Source: Acidobacteriota bacterium (GTDB taxonomy: Bacteria; Acidobacteriota; Vicinamibacteria; Vicinamibacterales; JAKQTR01). From it: a DNA stretch of 64,000 bases. Under the pieces are notes generated by a model. That model had not been told where the DNA came from. It searched no databases and worked only from the letters and a program-made list of their open reading frames with translations. Positions within the stretch are counted from its first letter, which is position 1, and each line of letters begins with the position of its first letter. Positions 7,432 to 24,079 of this stretch are shown here, piece after piece. The stretch spans positions 1-64,000 of the forward strand of contig JAPKZQ010000012.1 of assembly GCA_026393675.1 (NCBI GenBank), read 5' to 3'. Position numbers and translations under genes: made by a program.

Positions 7432-10263
7432 CTACACGGTCGCGACCGGCGCCAGCTTCTCGATCATGTAGACTTCGATCACGTCACCGAGCTTGATGTC
7501 GTTGAAGCGCTCGAAGCCGATCCCGCATTCGACTCCTGATTTCACCTCGCTGACATCGTCCTTGAACCGGCGCAGCGACCCGATCTTGCCTTCATGGACG
7601 ACGACATGATCGCGCAGGAGCCGCGCCTGCAGATCCCCGGCGCGCGCCACGCGACCCTCGACGACCATGCATCCGGCGATGGTGCCGAACTTGGGCACCT
7701 TGAACGTCTCGCGCACTTCGGCTGATCCGACGCGCACCTCGCGGAAGGTCGGCTCGAGCAGACCCAACATGGCCTTCTTGATCTCGTCGGTCACGTGGTA
7801 GATGACCGAGTGCTGCCGGATCTCGACGGATTCGCGCTCGGCCAGGTCGGCCGCGTTGCGGTCCGGCCTCACGTTGAAGCCGATGATGACGGCGTTTGAT
7901 GCCGACGCCAGCAGCACGTCCGATTCGTTGATCGCGCCGGCACCCGAGTGGATGATGCGGACCTTCACCTTCTCGTCGGACATCTTGCCGAGCGTATCGG
8001 CCAGCACTTCGGCTGAGCCCTGCACGTCGGCCTTGACGACGATGGGGAGTTCCTTGATCCCGCCCTCGGCGATCTGCTGCTTGAGCGATTCGAGCGTCAG
8101 GCGCGACGACTTGGCGCCAAGCGCGCGTTCCTTGGCCTGCGTCTGCCTGAAGCTTGCCACCTGGCGCGCCTTGGCCTGATCCGCGATGACCTGGAACGTG
8201 TCGCCTGGCTGTGGCAACGCGGTCAGACCCAGCACTTCAACCGGCGAGGACGGACCGACCAGCTTGACCGGCTGGCCGCGGTCGTCGAACAACGCGCGAA
8301 CCTTGCCGATGACCGATCCGGCAATCACCGTGTCACCCACCCGCAGCGTGCCGTTCTGGACCAGCACCGTAGCAACAGGGCCGCGACCTCTGTCCAGCTT
8401 GGCTTCGAGCACGGCCCCCTGGCCCGGGGCCTTGGGGTTAGCCTTCAAGTCGCCGATGTCGGTGACGAGCAGGATCATCTCGAGCAGCAGTTCGATGTTC
8501 TGGCGCTTCTTGGCTGAGACCGGCACGGTGACCGTTTGCCCGCCCCACTGTTCGGGCATGAGGCCCAGGTCGGCCAGGTCCTTCATCACCCGATCCTGGT
8601 TGGCTTCGGGCTTGTCGATCTTGTTGATGGCCACAATGATCGGCACGCCGGCCGCGCGTGCGTGGTCGATCGCCTCGCGCGTCTGCGGCATCACGCCGTC
8701 GTCGGCGGCCACGACGAGGATGACGATGTCGGTGACGCGGGCGCCCCGGGCTCGCATCAACGTAAACGCCTCGTGACCGGGCGTGTCGAGGAACACCACC
8801 GGCCGCTTGTTCACCACGACCTGGTACGCGCCGATGTGCTGGGTGATGCCGCCGGCTTCGTGTTCCGCGACCTTGGTTTCGCGAATCGCGTCGAGCAGCG
8901 TCGTCTTGCCGTGGTCGACGTGACCCATGACGGTCACCACCGGGGCCCGCGTCACCTGATCTTCGGGATGGCTGTCTTCGATTCCGACCTCGAGGACGTC
9001 TTCCTCGAAGGTGCGCATCTTGACATCGGCGCCGAATTCGCGCGCCAGCCACGTCGCCGTCTCGGTGTCGAGCGTCGTGTTGATGGTCATCATGATGCGC
9101 CGGTCGAGGAGTTTCTTCAGGATCTCCTTGGCGCGGATATCAAGCTTGTCGCTGAGGTCCTTGACCGTCATCCCCTCGGCCAGCGTGATCGTGCGAGTGA
9201 CCGGTGGCGGCGTCGATTCGATCGCGGCGGTCGGCAACGAGTTGTCCCTGCCGGGCCCACGTCGGCTCGGTCGTCCCCCTGGGCGGCCCATCGGTCGATG
9301 TGGCGGAGCGGGCCGGCCAACGGCGGGCCTGGGCGGAGCTGTCGGCGCGCCCGGCCGTGCGCCAGGCATGCCTGGCTGCAGCGGACGCATCGGCTGCGAC
9401 GGCAGGGGCCGTGGGCCTCCGGTGACGGGCAGTCGCGGGCTGTACGGTGGTCTGAGGGCTGGCCGACCCGGCGTCGCCGTGCCTGGACGCGCCGCCATCG
9501 GAGGCCTCGCCGCGGCCGGGGCCGTCGGCGACTTGGCCGCTGGCGTTGCCGCGGTGCCTGTCGCGGCCGGACGTACCGGCGGCCGCGGCGGAAGCGCGCG
9601 AGCGAGGGGCTCGAGCGGAACGTGTTTTCGAGGTTCCTCGACCCTCAGTCGCAGCGTGGATGGCACAAAGCGGCCTGCCGCCGGACGCGGAAGGGCGGAT
9701 GGAGCAGTCGGCGCCTCGGGCGCTTCGACGACAGACGCGGCCTCCTCGACTGGCGCCGTTTCGACAGCCTGGGCTTCCGGTTCGACGGCCTCCGCTGGTT
9801 CGGGCGCCGGTTTCGCGTGGACCGGAGCTGGCTCATGGGCTGCCGCCGGCTCAGTGACAATCGGCTCGGGCTCGACCTCAAGTGCCGCAATAGGCTCGTG
9901 CTCGACGATGGCCTCTAGTTCCGGCTCGACTGGCGCCTCGACCGGGTGCGGGACCTTGACGGTCTTCACCAGGCGGGGCGGCGGCATCGACGGCTTCGGC
10001 GGTGGCGGCGGTGGCTCGACCTTCCTGGCCGTGCCGCCCTTCTTCACCTTGGCAGCGGCGCCCTCGGCGAAGATGTCGCCCTTTGGCAGCGTGACCCCCC
10101 GCGTGCGTGCCAGGCGCGCCACGAACTGGTGGGCGACGATCTCCTCGACCGTGCTCGACGCGCTCTTGACCTCGATGCCGTGATCGCGCTTGAACAGCGC
10201 GACGATTTCCTGGCTCGTGGTGCCGAGCAACTCCGCGATCTTGTAGATCCGAACAGTTGACAA
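7432..10263 (-). CDS. infB: Translation initiation factor IF-2
   Basis: A 943-aa GTPase that places fMet-tRNA on the 30S subunit. It begins with an IF2_N domain (residues about 1-50, [13 protein letters not shown]), followed by a long low-complexity Pro/Ala/Arg-rich linker (about 70-350) unlike its orthologues in detail. A second IF2_N domain follows (about 365-420), then the G domain with [16 protein letters not shown] and NKIDKPE motifs, two beta-barrels and the C-terminal tRNA-binding domain (C-terminus [14 protein letters not shown]). It lies downstream of nusA, separated by 174 bp occupied largely by a repeat element. Confidence 0.98.
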   Translation of the reverse strand: MSTVRIYKIAELLGTTSQEIVALFKRDHGIEVKSASSTVEEIVAHQFVARLARTRGVTLPKGDIFAEGAAAKVKKGGTARKVEPPPPPPKPSMPPPRLVKTVKVPHPVEAPVEPELEAIVEHEPIAALEVEPEPIVTEPAAAHEPAPVHAKPAPEPAEAVEPEAQAVETAPVEEAASVVEAPEAPTAPSALPRPAAGRFVPSTLRLRVEEPRKHVPLEPLARALPPRPPVRPAATGTAATPAAKSPTAPAAARPPMAARPGTATPGRPALRPPYSPRLPVTGGPRPLPSQPMRPLQPGMPGARPGAPTAPPRPAVGRPAPPHRPMGRPGGRPSRRGPGRDNSLPTAAIESTPPPVTRTITLAEGMTVKDLSDKLDIRAKEILKKLLDRRIMMTINTTLDTETATWLAREFGADVKMRTFEEDVLEVGIEDSHPEDQVTRAPVVTVMGHVDHGKTTLLDAIRETKVAEHEAGGITQHIGAYQVVVNKRPVVFLDTPGHEAFTLMRARGARVTDIVILVVAADDGVMPQTREAIDHARAAGVPIIVAINKIDKPEANQDRVMKDLADLGLMPEQWGGQTVTVPVSAKKRQNIELLLEMILLVTDIGDLKANPKAPGQGAVLEAKLDRGRGPVATVLVQNGTLRVGDTVIAGSVIGKVRALFDDRGQPVKLVGPSSPVEVLGLTALPQPGDTFQVIADQAKARQVASFRQTQAKERALGAKSSRLTLESLKQQIAEGGIKELPIVVKADVQGSAEVLADTLGKMSDEKVKVRIIHSGAGAINESDVLLASASNAVIIGFNVRPDRNAADLAERESVEIRQHSVIYHVTDEIKKAMLGLLEPTFREVRVGSAEVRETFKVPKFGTIAGCMVVEGRVARAGDLQARLLRDHVVVHEGKIGSLRRFKDDVSEVKSGVECGIGFERFNDIKLGDVIEVYMIEKLAPVATV

Positions 10264-10317
10264 CGCTGACCTCGACCTAGTCTGTTAGCCCACACGGCAG
10301 GAGGTGCGACCCCGCGC

Positions 10318-10437
10318 CTCAGTGCTTCGACTCGCAAATACGAAGACCTATTCTCGCTCGACTATCCGCTCAAAACGCTCGCTCAGCACTGAGTCCTGAG
10401 GGAATAAGTTCATCGCCGAACTTATGACTCGAAGGGC

Positions 10438-10441
<4 letters not shown>
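10318..10441 (+). repeat. MITE-like repeat, copy A (nusA-infB junction)
   Basis: Begins CTCAGTGCTTCGACTCGCAA, contains GCTCGCTCAGCACTGAGTCC and ends TGACTCGAAGGGCTCAG; the end sequences are imperfect inverted repeats of each other. It fills most of the space between nusA and infB. Read in the operon direction its first bases are CTGAG, whose TGA (10438-10440) is the nusA stop codon. Copy B at 53962 is the closest relative in the same orientation. Confidence 0.8.
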
Positions 10442-11817
<1,376 letters not shown>

Positions 11818-11819
11818 GC

Positions 11820-12335
11820 TCAGAACTCCACTTCCAACCGCGCGCGCGCAATGAGTCCCAGCGGGATACGCTGGACCCGGCCTTTGACATCTGCCACCAG
11901 CACTTCGTCGCCCTCCAGACCCTGGAGCCGACCCGTGAGGTGCTTCTGGCCATTCACCGCTTCGAGGAGCACTATCTTCGCCAGGCATCCCGCGAAACGC
12001 CGGTAGTCATCCGCGCCTCGCAGCGGCCGATCCAACCCGGGGGACGAAACCTCGAGCGTGAACCGGTGCCCGATGGTGTCCTCGACGTCGAGCAGCGTGC
12101 CGACCTCGTGGCTTACTTCCCGGCAGTCATCGATGGTCACGCCCTCGACGATCGCCGATCCCGCCCGGCCCGCGACCACCGTCGCGCCCGGCTTGTCGAG
12201 GTAGATTCGCAGCACCCAGCCCTGCACCTCGCGCCTGAACTGGATGTCAAAGACCTCCAGCCCGCGCGACCGTGCGACACGCTCGGCGATGGCGCGGATC
12301 TTCTCGAGGCGACTGGGCTCGGCTGCGGTGTCCAC
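11820..12335 (-). CDS. rimP: Ribosome maturation factor RimP
   Basis: A 171-aa protein needed for 30S assembly. The N-terminal alpha/beta domain holds EVFDIQFRRE and the family signature DCREVSHEVGTLLD near the middle, followed by VSSPGLDRPLR; the C-terminal domain is a small beta-barrel. The GTG at 12335 is chosen because it has AGGGA at a good distance, lies downstream of an apparent transcription terminator, and gives the usual length; the frame is open further upstream. It ends 2 bp before nusA and begins the operon. Confidence 0.93.
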   Translation of the reverse strand: MDTAAEPSRLEKIRAIAERVARSRGLEVFDIQFRREVQGWVLRIYLDKPGATVVAGRAGSAIVEGVTIDDCREVSHEVGTLLDVEDTIGHRFTLEVSSPGLDRPLRGADDYRRFAGCLAKIVLLEAVNGQKHLTGRLQGLEGDEVLVADVKGRVQRIPLGLIARARLEVEF

Positions 12336-12354
12336 CTGATCCCTGGCCCCTGAA

Positions 12355-12381
12355 ACACAAAAAGTGGGCACTGAACCCACT
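12355..12381 (-). terminator. Intrinsic terminator/attenuator in the rimP leader
   Basis: On the minus strand AGTGGG-TTCAGTG-CCCACT forms a compact stem-loop immediately followed by TTTTTGTGTTT. It lies between the promoter and the rimP start codon, with no gene ahead of it, so it can act only as a leader attenuator. Transcription-elongation control of this operon, which encodes NusA itself, is a natural interpretation. Confidence 0.7.
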
Positions 12382-12415
12382 CCAGCAGTCTCAGACGGGA
12401 CTTCCAAAGCAACTA

Positions 12416-12445
12416 AGTATATCACTCGCCGCCCGGGCCCGGCAA
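12416..12445 (-). promoter_or_regulatory. Sigma-70-type promoter of the rimP-nusA-infB operon
   Basis: On the minus strand there is a -35 TTGCCG (12440-12445), an 18-nt spacer and a -10 TATACT (12416-12421). The predicted start is about 70 nt before the rimP GTG, placing the leader terminator within the transcript. Confidence 0.65.
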
Positions 12446-12515
12446 CGGCCGGACCACCGGGCCCTGGCGTTCGGAGGCTCGATGCGCAGGAGGAGGAGGG
12501 GCGTGGGTATGACGT

Positions 12516-13571
12516 TCATTTCACCAGCAGTGACATCAGCACGAAATACACGAGCATGAGCGCTGCGCCGAAAGGCAGGGCCGCCATGGCCCATTCCCGT
12601 GACTTGATGCCCAGTGTGGCGGAACTGACGATGTTCGGGATGTTGCCAGGTATGAGCATCCCGCCCGAAATAAGCAGGCCCATGAGGACAAACGTGATCT
12701 GCTGGTCTGTCATGGCGGGTGTGACTTCGGCAGCCACCAGCGTGGCGTTGTCGAGAATGGCGGAGATCGAATTGACCCAGTAGAGTGCCCAGGCAGGCAT
12801 CTTGGCCACGAAGCGCTCAGCCAACGGTCTCAGGCCAGCGCCCAATAAGATGAGGGCCATGACGAAGACATAAACCCGAAGCCCGCGCAGCATGATGTCT
12901 CTGCCCGTATCATGGGCGCTTGCTCTGAGTCCTCGCTTTCCCGCGACAGCAAGTTCGGCTCCTCGCGCGGCCAAGGCCGCTGCCGCCAGCACACCGGGCA
13001 CGACCCACACGCCCAAGTGCCGCATCAGGTACGAGAACTCCGCATAATGGGGAGGGCCTTTGAGTTTGGCAACGACGATAGTGGAAAGCGGTTCGCCCAG
13101 CGGCGTGAGCGCGGCGCCAAGGCCAATGGCGTAGCAGGCATACACCGTGAGTTGTATTTCGTACTTCCTGTCCAGTTTCAGAAGAGTGACCAGTTCCGCC
13201 AGCATGATTGCGGCCACGATAGCCGTCAGAACGCCGGAACCGAGGCCGAGGACGACGACCATGGTGAAAACGGCCCCGCTCAGGCCGAGCTTGGCCGTCA
13301 GGAAAGACAGCCAGCCTCTCAGATACGAGCGGACGGAACGAAAGAGCCAGCCGACGCCAACCACTGCGGCGGTGATGGCCAGCGGCGCGACAAGGGCCTC
13401 CTGAACGAGGTGCACGCTCCACACGTGAGAAATGCTGACAGCCGTCAGCCCCATCACAAGAAGGAAAGCCTCCAGCTCCTCTTCCACGCGCTTCACGGAG
13501 AAGGGAAGGGCCAGAGTAAGGCCCATGACCAGAGCGAGACCTACGAGTGGGACGTAGTCGGACAGTTGCAC
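12516..13571 (-). CDS. DUF1646-type putative cation transporter
   Basis: A multi-pass membrane protein of about 351 aa with roughly ten hydrophobic segments. Family-like sequences include the VNSISAILDNATLVAAE and GGMLIPGNIPNIV segments, which resemble the ion-transporter (IT) superfamily core and the DUF1646 family annotated as putative cation transporters. The GTG at 13571 is preferred because it starts just before the first membrane helix (VPLVGLALVMGL) and 14 bp after the upstream stop; the longer frame adds unrelated residues. No strong ribosome-binding site is visible. It is the last gene of the pectin-enzyme transcription unit and ends 180 bp before rimP. Its substrate is unknown. Confidence 0.7.
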   Translation of the reverse strand: MQLSDYVPLVGLALVMGLTLALPFSVKRVEEELEAFLLVMGLTAVSISHVWSVHLVQEALVAPLAITAAVVGVGWLFRSVRSYLRGWLSFLTAKLGLSGAVFTMVVVLGLGSGVLTAIVAAIMLAELVTLLKLDRKYEIQLTVYACYAIGLGAALTPLGEPLSTIVVAKLKGPPHYAEFSYLMRHLGVWVVPGVLAAAALAARGAELAVAGKRGLRASAHDTGRDIMLRGLRVYVFVMALILLGAGLRPLAERFVAKMPAWALYWVNSISAILDNATLVAAEVTPAMTDQQITFVLMGLLISGGMLIPGNIPNIVSSATLGIKSREWAMAALPFGAALMLVYFVLMSLLVK

Positions 13572-13584
13572 GCACTCGCGACCG

Positions 13585-20009
<6,425 letters not shown>

Positions 20010-20147
20010 AGCCGTCCTCCTCGATCTCGATGCTGGCTTGCAAGTCGGAACATCGGATCCCCAGATGTGACGAGGGGGCGACGAGCTGACACTCGCCGCC
20101 CCCCAGAGATCCTCAAGCAGCCGTGCTGCTCGAGGAGGCGATTGATG

Positions 20148-23100
20148 TCAGAACAGGATCTTCACTCCGACCTGGGCGCGCCGGGCGTAGTTTGCCTGGT
20201 TCGAATTGGTAACCTGCCCGAAGGCGGCATTCGTCGGGCTGGTCACTGGCGCTGAACGGGCCGCCGCGGCGAGATAGGGGGTATTCAGCGCGTTGATGAA
20301 CTCGGCCCTCAACTGAAGCCGTACGTCTCCCCCGAGCCTGATGTCTTTGATGAGCGACAGATCGAGGTTGTTGATCGCGTCGCAACGCACGTTGGTGAAC
20401 CTCAACGGGAGCGTTCGCAGGTGGTTGACCGGCGTCGCGTTGGTTGACGTGTCGGTCAGGATCGACGTGAAGGGGGCGGTGTTGAACCACTGCTTGGTGG
20501 TCTGGTTGGTGATCTTGATGTCGCTACCGTTGACGGGGTCAGTGCCGTTGTAGAACGCGTCCGAGAACGAGATGGGGAAGCCGGTCTGGAACGTGTAGTT
20601 GCCCTGAACCTGCCAGCCTCCGACGATCGCCTCGAGGATCCCGTTCGCCCCGGACAGGAAATGTCGGCCCTTCCCGAACGGGAACGCAAAGATGCCGGTG
20701 ACAGTCAGCCTGTTGGTCACGTCCAGATCCGAGATCATCTTGGTCGGCCGCGGGTCGGCCGCGTTCAAGTACTCGGTCGCCTGCATCCACTTCGACCGGG
20801 TGTAGGAGACCCCTACCGAGTAGCCTCCCGCAAACCGCTTCTGCAAACCGAACTGGCCGGCGTTGTACCACGACTTGCCGTCGTTGTTCGTCGTGTTGAT
20901 GGCCCCGAATTCAGGGTACGGCAGCAACAACTGCGAGCGGGAGATGGTCGCATTGTTGAAACTGGTTCCCGGCAGCAACCCCGCGAACGGGTTCGTGACT
21001 GCCGCTGTCAGGAAGGTGTTGTTGGCCACCATCGCGGCGGTGCGGGAGTTGTCCGTGCTCAGATACTGAGTCGGCAGCGCGTTGATATTGCGCGTGATCT
21101 CGATGTCGTAACCGTAGTTGCTGACGAACGCGGCCTCGAGGGTCATGCCGCCCGGCAGCTCGCGCTGGACGCCAATCTGCCCGCGGAGTTGCTTGGACAC
21201 TTTCGGATTCTGATTGAAGAAGGAAATCGCGTTCCCGAGGAAGGTCTGCCGGCCAAGTGCGTTGCCGACCGGCGTGATGGGCGGCGTGGTGACGAACGCG
21301 TTGTCCCAGTACTGCGGGATTGGCGCCCCGAAGGCGTCGGTCGTGGTGCCGACGGTGGTCGTCTGCGAATAGCCGTAGTTGATGATGTCGCCGCGCCGCT
21401 GCCCGAGGAAGCCGGCGAACAGCCCGACACCGGCGCGGATGACCGTCTTGTCGTCCAACTGGTACGCCAACCCGAACCGCGGCAGGAAGGTGTTCTTCGG
21501 CGTCGTGTACAGCGCGCTCCCGCCGTCGACACCCGCGAACATCAGACCGCCCTTCACGTTCAACTGCGGAACCAGCGCTTTCAACGCGGCGTCATTGAGC
21601 GCCGCGTAGTTCGCCTGGGCCGCCGCCTGGAGCGGCTGGACGTAGCTGGCATCGAAGTTGGAGACGCTCGCGTTCTGGCGCTCGGCCATCGGCGATTCGA
21701 CCTCGTAACGCAGGCCGAGGTTCACGGTCAGCTTGTTGTTGACCCGCCAGTCGTCCTGCACGAAGAACCCCGACGTAATGGAGTATTCGGAGAAACTCGG
21801 GAGTACCGAGATTGACGTGGTGGAGGGCATGCCAAGGAGGAACGTGGCGAAGGCCTGCAGGCCCTGATAGTCGGTGCCGCTCGCGCTGTTCTGTCTCGTG
21901 TAGGTGTTGGAGAAGGCGTACTGGCCGCTCTGGGCGTTGCCGGTGGGGAGACTGCGTTCGGTGTACAGCCTGATCTCAGCGCCGCCCTTCACCGCGTGCG
22001 CGCCCATCGACTTGTTCAGTGTGGCGGCAAAGGTGTGCGAGGTCACCGGCCTGAAGTCGTTGCCGTAGGCCACCGACACCATGTCGCCCGAGGTGAAATC
22101 CAGGCGCGGGAACCGCCTGATCACTTCAGGAACCATCGTGTTGTATTGGGCGGGGAAGCCGATCTTCGTGAGGTCGAAGCCGATCGCTTCCGGCAGCTCC
22201 ATGTCCGAGTTGCGGTCGAAGCGGTTGTAGCCGTACCTGACGTTCAGGACGGTCGTCGCGTTGAACACGTGCACGTCGTCGATCACGGCCTGTTTCGAGA
22301 TGAACTGGAACAAGGTGCCAGAGGCCGCTGACGAGAGGTAGTTATCGTAGTGGCTGTTGCGCTCGTACCAGCTGTACCGCGCGAACATCCTGTTGTTGGC
22401 GGAGAACTTGTGGTCGATCTTGCCGGTGAGGGTGTCGTAGGGCTTCGTCTCCTCCGCAAGGGTTGCGTCGCTGGCGTTGCCGGCTGGACCCGTCGCAGGG
22501 TTCGTGCCGGCATTCTTGGGCAGGGTGTAATACTTGAGGATCGCCTGCGCGATGGGGTTGAGCCGGTTCGTCGGGATGATGTTGCCGGAGAACGCCGTTC
22601 CGGCGTACTGCCCGGACGTGCCGGTGGGGGCACGGGTCAGCGGATCGTAGATTGTGATGAATGAGGAGTACGCGGAGAAGTCGCCGTTGCGCAGCGCCGC
22701 GGTCGGAACCCATGAGGTTCCCGCAATGTCGAAACGCGGCCGCTTGTCCGTGATTCGCTCATAGCCGACCATGAAGAAGGTCTTGTCCTTCCCGCTGTAA
22801 AGCCCCGGAATGCTGATCGGGCCGCCCACGGTGAAGCCGGGTCGGTTCGAATTGCTCTCGATCTTCGCCTGACCTCGCGCATTTCCAAAGACATCGTTCG
22901 CCCCCAGGCTCGACGGCTCCGCGAAGTAGTAGCCCGTGCCGTGGAAGCTGTTCGTCCCGGACTTGATGACCATGCTGGTGACGCCGCCCTCGGTGTTGCC
23001 AAACTGGGAGTCGAAGGTCGCCGTCTGGACCCTGAACTCCTGGACCATGTCGGATTGCGGGACGTAGGTGGCGATGACCGTGAAGGCGTTGTTTGCATTC

Positions 23101-23750
23101 GCTCCGCTGTTCGCCGTGGCGGTGCTCGGCGCGCCGTCGATCAGCAGATCGCTGCGGTTGCCGCGCGTGCCGTCGAAGGCATAACCGATGATGTGCGTCG
23201 GCTCGAACGGCCTGTCCAGCCGCGGGTCACCGGTGAGGGCCAGGCCGGTCGCCAATCCCATGATCTTGTACGGATCGCCGTGTATGAGCGGGAGACTCTC
23301 GAGCAGCTTCTGATCCACGGTCAGCCCCAGGCTTCCGTCCGTGGTGTTCAGCGTGCGGGCCTCAGCGGTGACGCTGACGGTTTCCTCCACACCCCCGACT
23401 TCGAGGACGACGCCGATGTCGCGCGTCTGGTTGGCCTGGACCGGGACATTGTCCTGGACGTACTTTTTGAAACCCGACAGTTCGACCACGACCTTGTACG
23501 CGCCGGGGAGCAGGTAGTTGATCTGAAACAGGCCCTGGTCATTGGTCGTCGTGGAGGCCACCGAGCCTCTGGTCACGTCGGTGGCGGTCACCGACGCCCC
23601 GGGGATGATCGCCTTGGAGGTGTCGGTGACTCGGCCGGATATTTTCCCACGTGTTTCCTGAGCGTAGAGGGACGGCGGGAGGACGAGGGCCATCAACAAG
23701 AAGACCACCGCCCAGGGCACGAAGCTGGCTGGCGTACGTTTCCGTTCCAT
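20148..23750 (-). CDS. Oar-like TonB-dependent receptor (oligosaccharide uptake)
   Basis: A 1200-aa outer-membrane receptor. It has a signal peptide (1-30, ending SLYAQ), a carboxypeptidase-regulatory-like Ig domain (about 35-110, GRVTDTSKAIIPGASVTATD), a plug domain (about 125-250) and a long beta-barrel ending in KILF, a normal outer-membrane C-terminal aromatic. The ATG at 23750 has AAGGGGAG upstream. Such receptors are expanded in Acidobacteria and stand in for SusC; no SusD-like lipoprotein is found nearby. Its position at the head of the unit with GH105 and the trimodular enzyme suggests import of rhamnogalacturonan oligomers, which is an inference from context. Confidence 0.9.
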   Translation of the reverse strand: MERKRTPASFVPWAVVFLLMALVLPPSLYAQETRGKISGRVTDTSKAIIPGASVTATDVTRGSVASTTTNDQGLFQINYLLPGAYKVVVELSGFKKYVQDNVPVQANQTRDIGVVLEVGGVEETVSVTAEARTLNTTDGSLGLTVDQKLLESLPLIHGDPYKIMGLATGLALTGDPRLDRPFEPTHIIGYAFDGTRGNRSDLLIDGAPSTATANSGANANNAFTVIATYVPQSDMVQEFRVQTATFDSQFGNTEGGVTSMVIKSGTNSFHGTGYYFAEPSSLGANDVFGNARGQAKIESNSNRPGFTVGGPISIPGLYSGKDKTFFMVGYERITDKRPRFDIAGTSWVPTAALRNGDFSAYSSFITIYDPLTRAPTGTSGQYAGTAFSGNIIPTNRLNPIAQAILKYYTLPKNAGTNPATGPAGNASDATLAEETKPYDTLTGKIDHKFSANNRMFARYSWYERNSHYDNYLSSAASGTLFQFISKQAVIDDVHVFNATTVLNVRYGYNRFDRNSDMELPEAIGFDLTKIGFPAQYNTMVPEVIRRFPRLDFTSGDMVSVAYGNDFRPVTSHTFAATLNKSMGAHAVKGGAEIRLYTERSLPTGNAQSGQYAFSNTYTRQNSASGTDYQGLQAFATFLLGMPSTTSISVLPSFSEYSITSGFFVQDDWRVNNKLTVNLGLRYEVESPMAERQNASVSNFDASYVQPLQAAAQANYAALNDAALKALVPQLNVKGGLMFAGVDGGSALYTTPKNTFLPRFGLAYQLDDKTVIRAGVGLFAGFLGQRRGDIINYGYSQTTTVGTTTDAFGAPIPQYWDNAFVTTPPITPVGNALGRQTFLGNAISFFNQNPKVSKQLRGQIGVQRELPGGMTLEAAFVSNYGYDIEITRNINALPTQYLSTDNSRTAAMVANNTFLTAAVTNPFAGLLPGTSFNNATISRSQLLLPYPEFGAINTTNNDGKSWYNAGQFGLQKRFAGGYSVGVSYTRSKWMQATEYLNAADPRPTKMISDLDVTNRLTVTGIFAFPFGKGRHFLSGANGILEAIVGGWQVQGNYTFQTGFPISFSDAFYNGTDPVNGSDIKITNQTTKQWFNTAPFTSILTDTSTNATPVNHLRTLPLRFTNVRCDAINNLDLSLIKDIRLGGDVRLQLRAEFINALNTPYLAAAARSAPVTSPTNAAFGQVTNSNQANYARRAQVGVKILF

Positions 23751-23948
23751 TGCTCCCCTTCCTCAAACAGTAAGAGTCCGTGTGTGATCCGCGCTTGTCG
23801 CGGCGACTACAGGTAATCGGCACTGCGTCCATGCCTCGATGGCGGCCCCGCGCAGCGCACGAAGCCGTGATTGTCCTTACCGCACTAGTCGCTACACATT
23901 GCAGTGGCAATACCACTTGCCCTAGTCGGCGATATGGTTTAGCAAACA

Positions 23949-23963
23949 CTAAAGCGCTGTCAA
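23949..23963 (-). promoter_or_regulatory. Candidate LacI-type operator overlapping a -35 box before the TonB receptor
   Basis: CTAAAGCGCTGTCA (23949-23962) agrees with the common LacI-family operator form TGAAAGCGCTTTCA at 12 of 14 bases. On the minus strand the same bases contain a perfect -35 TTGACA (23958-23963), so a bound repressor would block the promoter. A recognisable -10 is weak (TAAACC, 16 nt away). CACTAAA is repeated at both sides. The remaining spacer (23751-24079) also has a nested inverted repeat, AACATC-CAA-GATGTT and ATCCAA-GATG-TTGGAT (23981-23999), and no gene. Confidence 0.5.
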
Positions 23964-24045
23964 GCACTAAAAACAGCCGTAACATCCAAGATGTTGGATC
24001 GTCTTACACGACGACCTGACAAGGACGTTCTCGCTCCAACCAGAC

Positions 24046-24062
24046 AACATTGGTCTGACCTC
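24046..24062. promoter_or_regulatory. Possible GntR/FadR-type palindrome
   Basis: GGTCTGACC (24052-24060), within ACATTGGTCTGACCTC, is a perfect palindrome around a central T and resembles the TNGTNNNACNA pattern of FadR-subfamily GntR operators used by uronate regulators. It is just beyond the rhaI stop codon, about 300 bp upstream of the TonB gene. No GntR gene is in the window, so this is only suggestive. Confidence 0.25.
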
Positions 24063-24079
24063 TTGGGTCTGCCGGCTGC

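Noticed and set aside
8536-10260. Long plus-strand open frames over infB
   Set aside because: They mirror the Pro/Ala-rich linker of IF-2 and read as Gly/Arg/Trp-rich noise.
20148-23750. SusC/SusD pair
   Set aside because: The receptor is Oar-like with a carboxypeptidase-regulatory domain and no neighbouring gene encodes a SusD-type lipoprotein.
24046-24062. Firm GntR regulation of the pectin enzymes
   Set aside because: Only one short palindrome, far from the promoter, and no GntR gene in the window; kept as a low-confidence site only.
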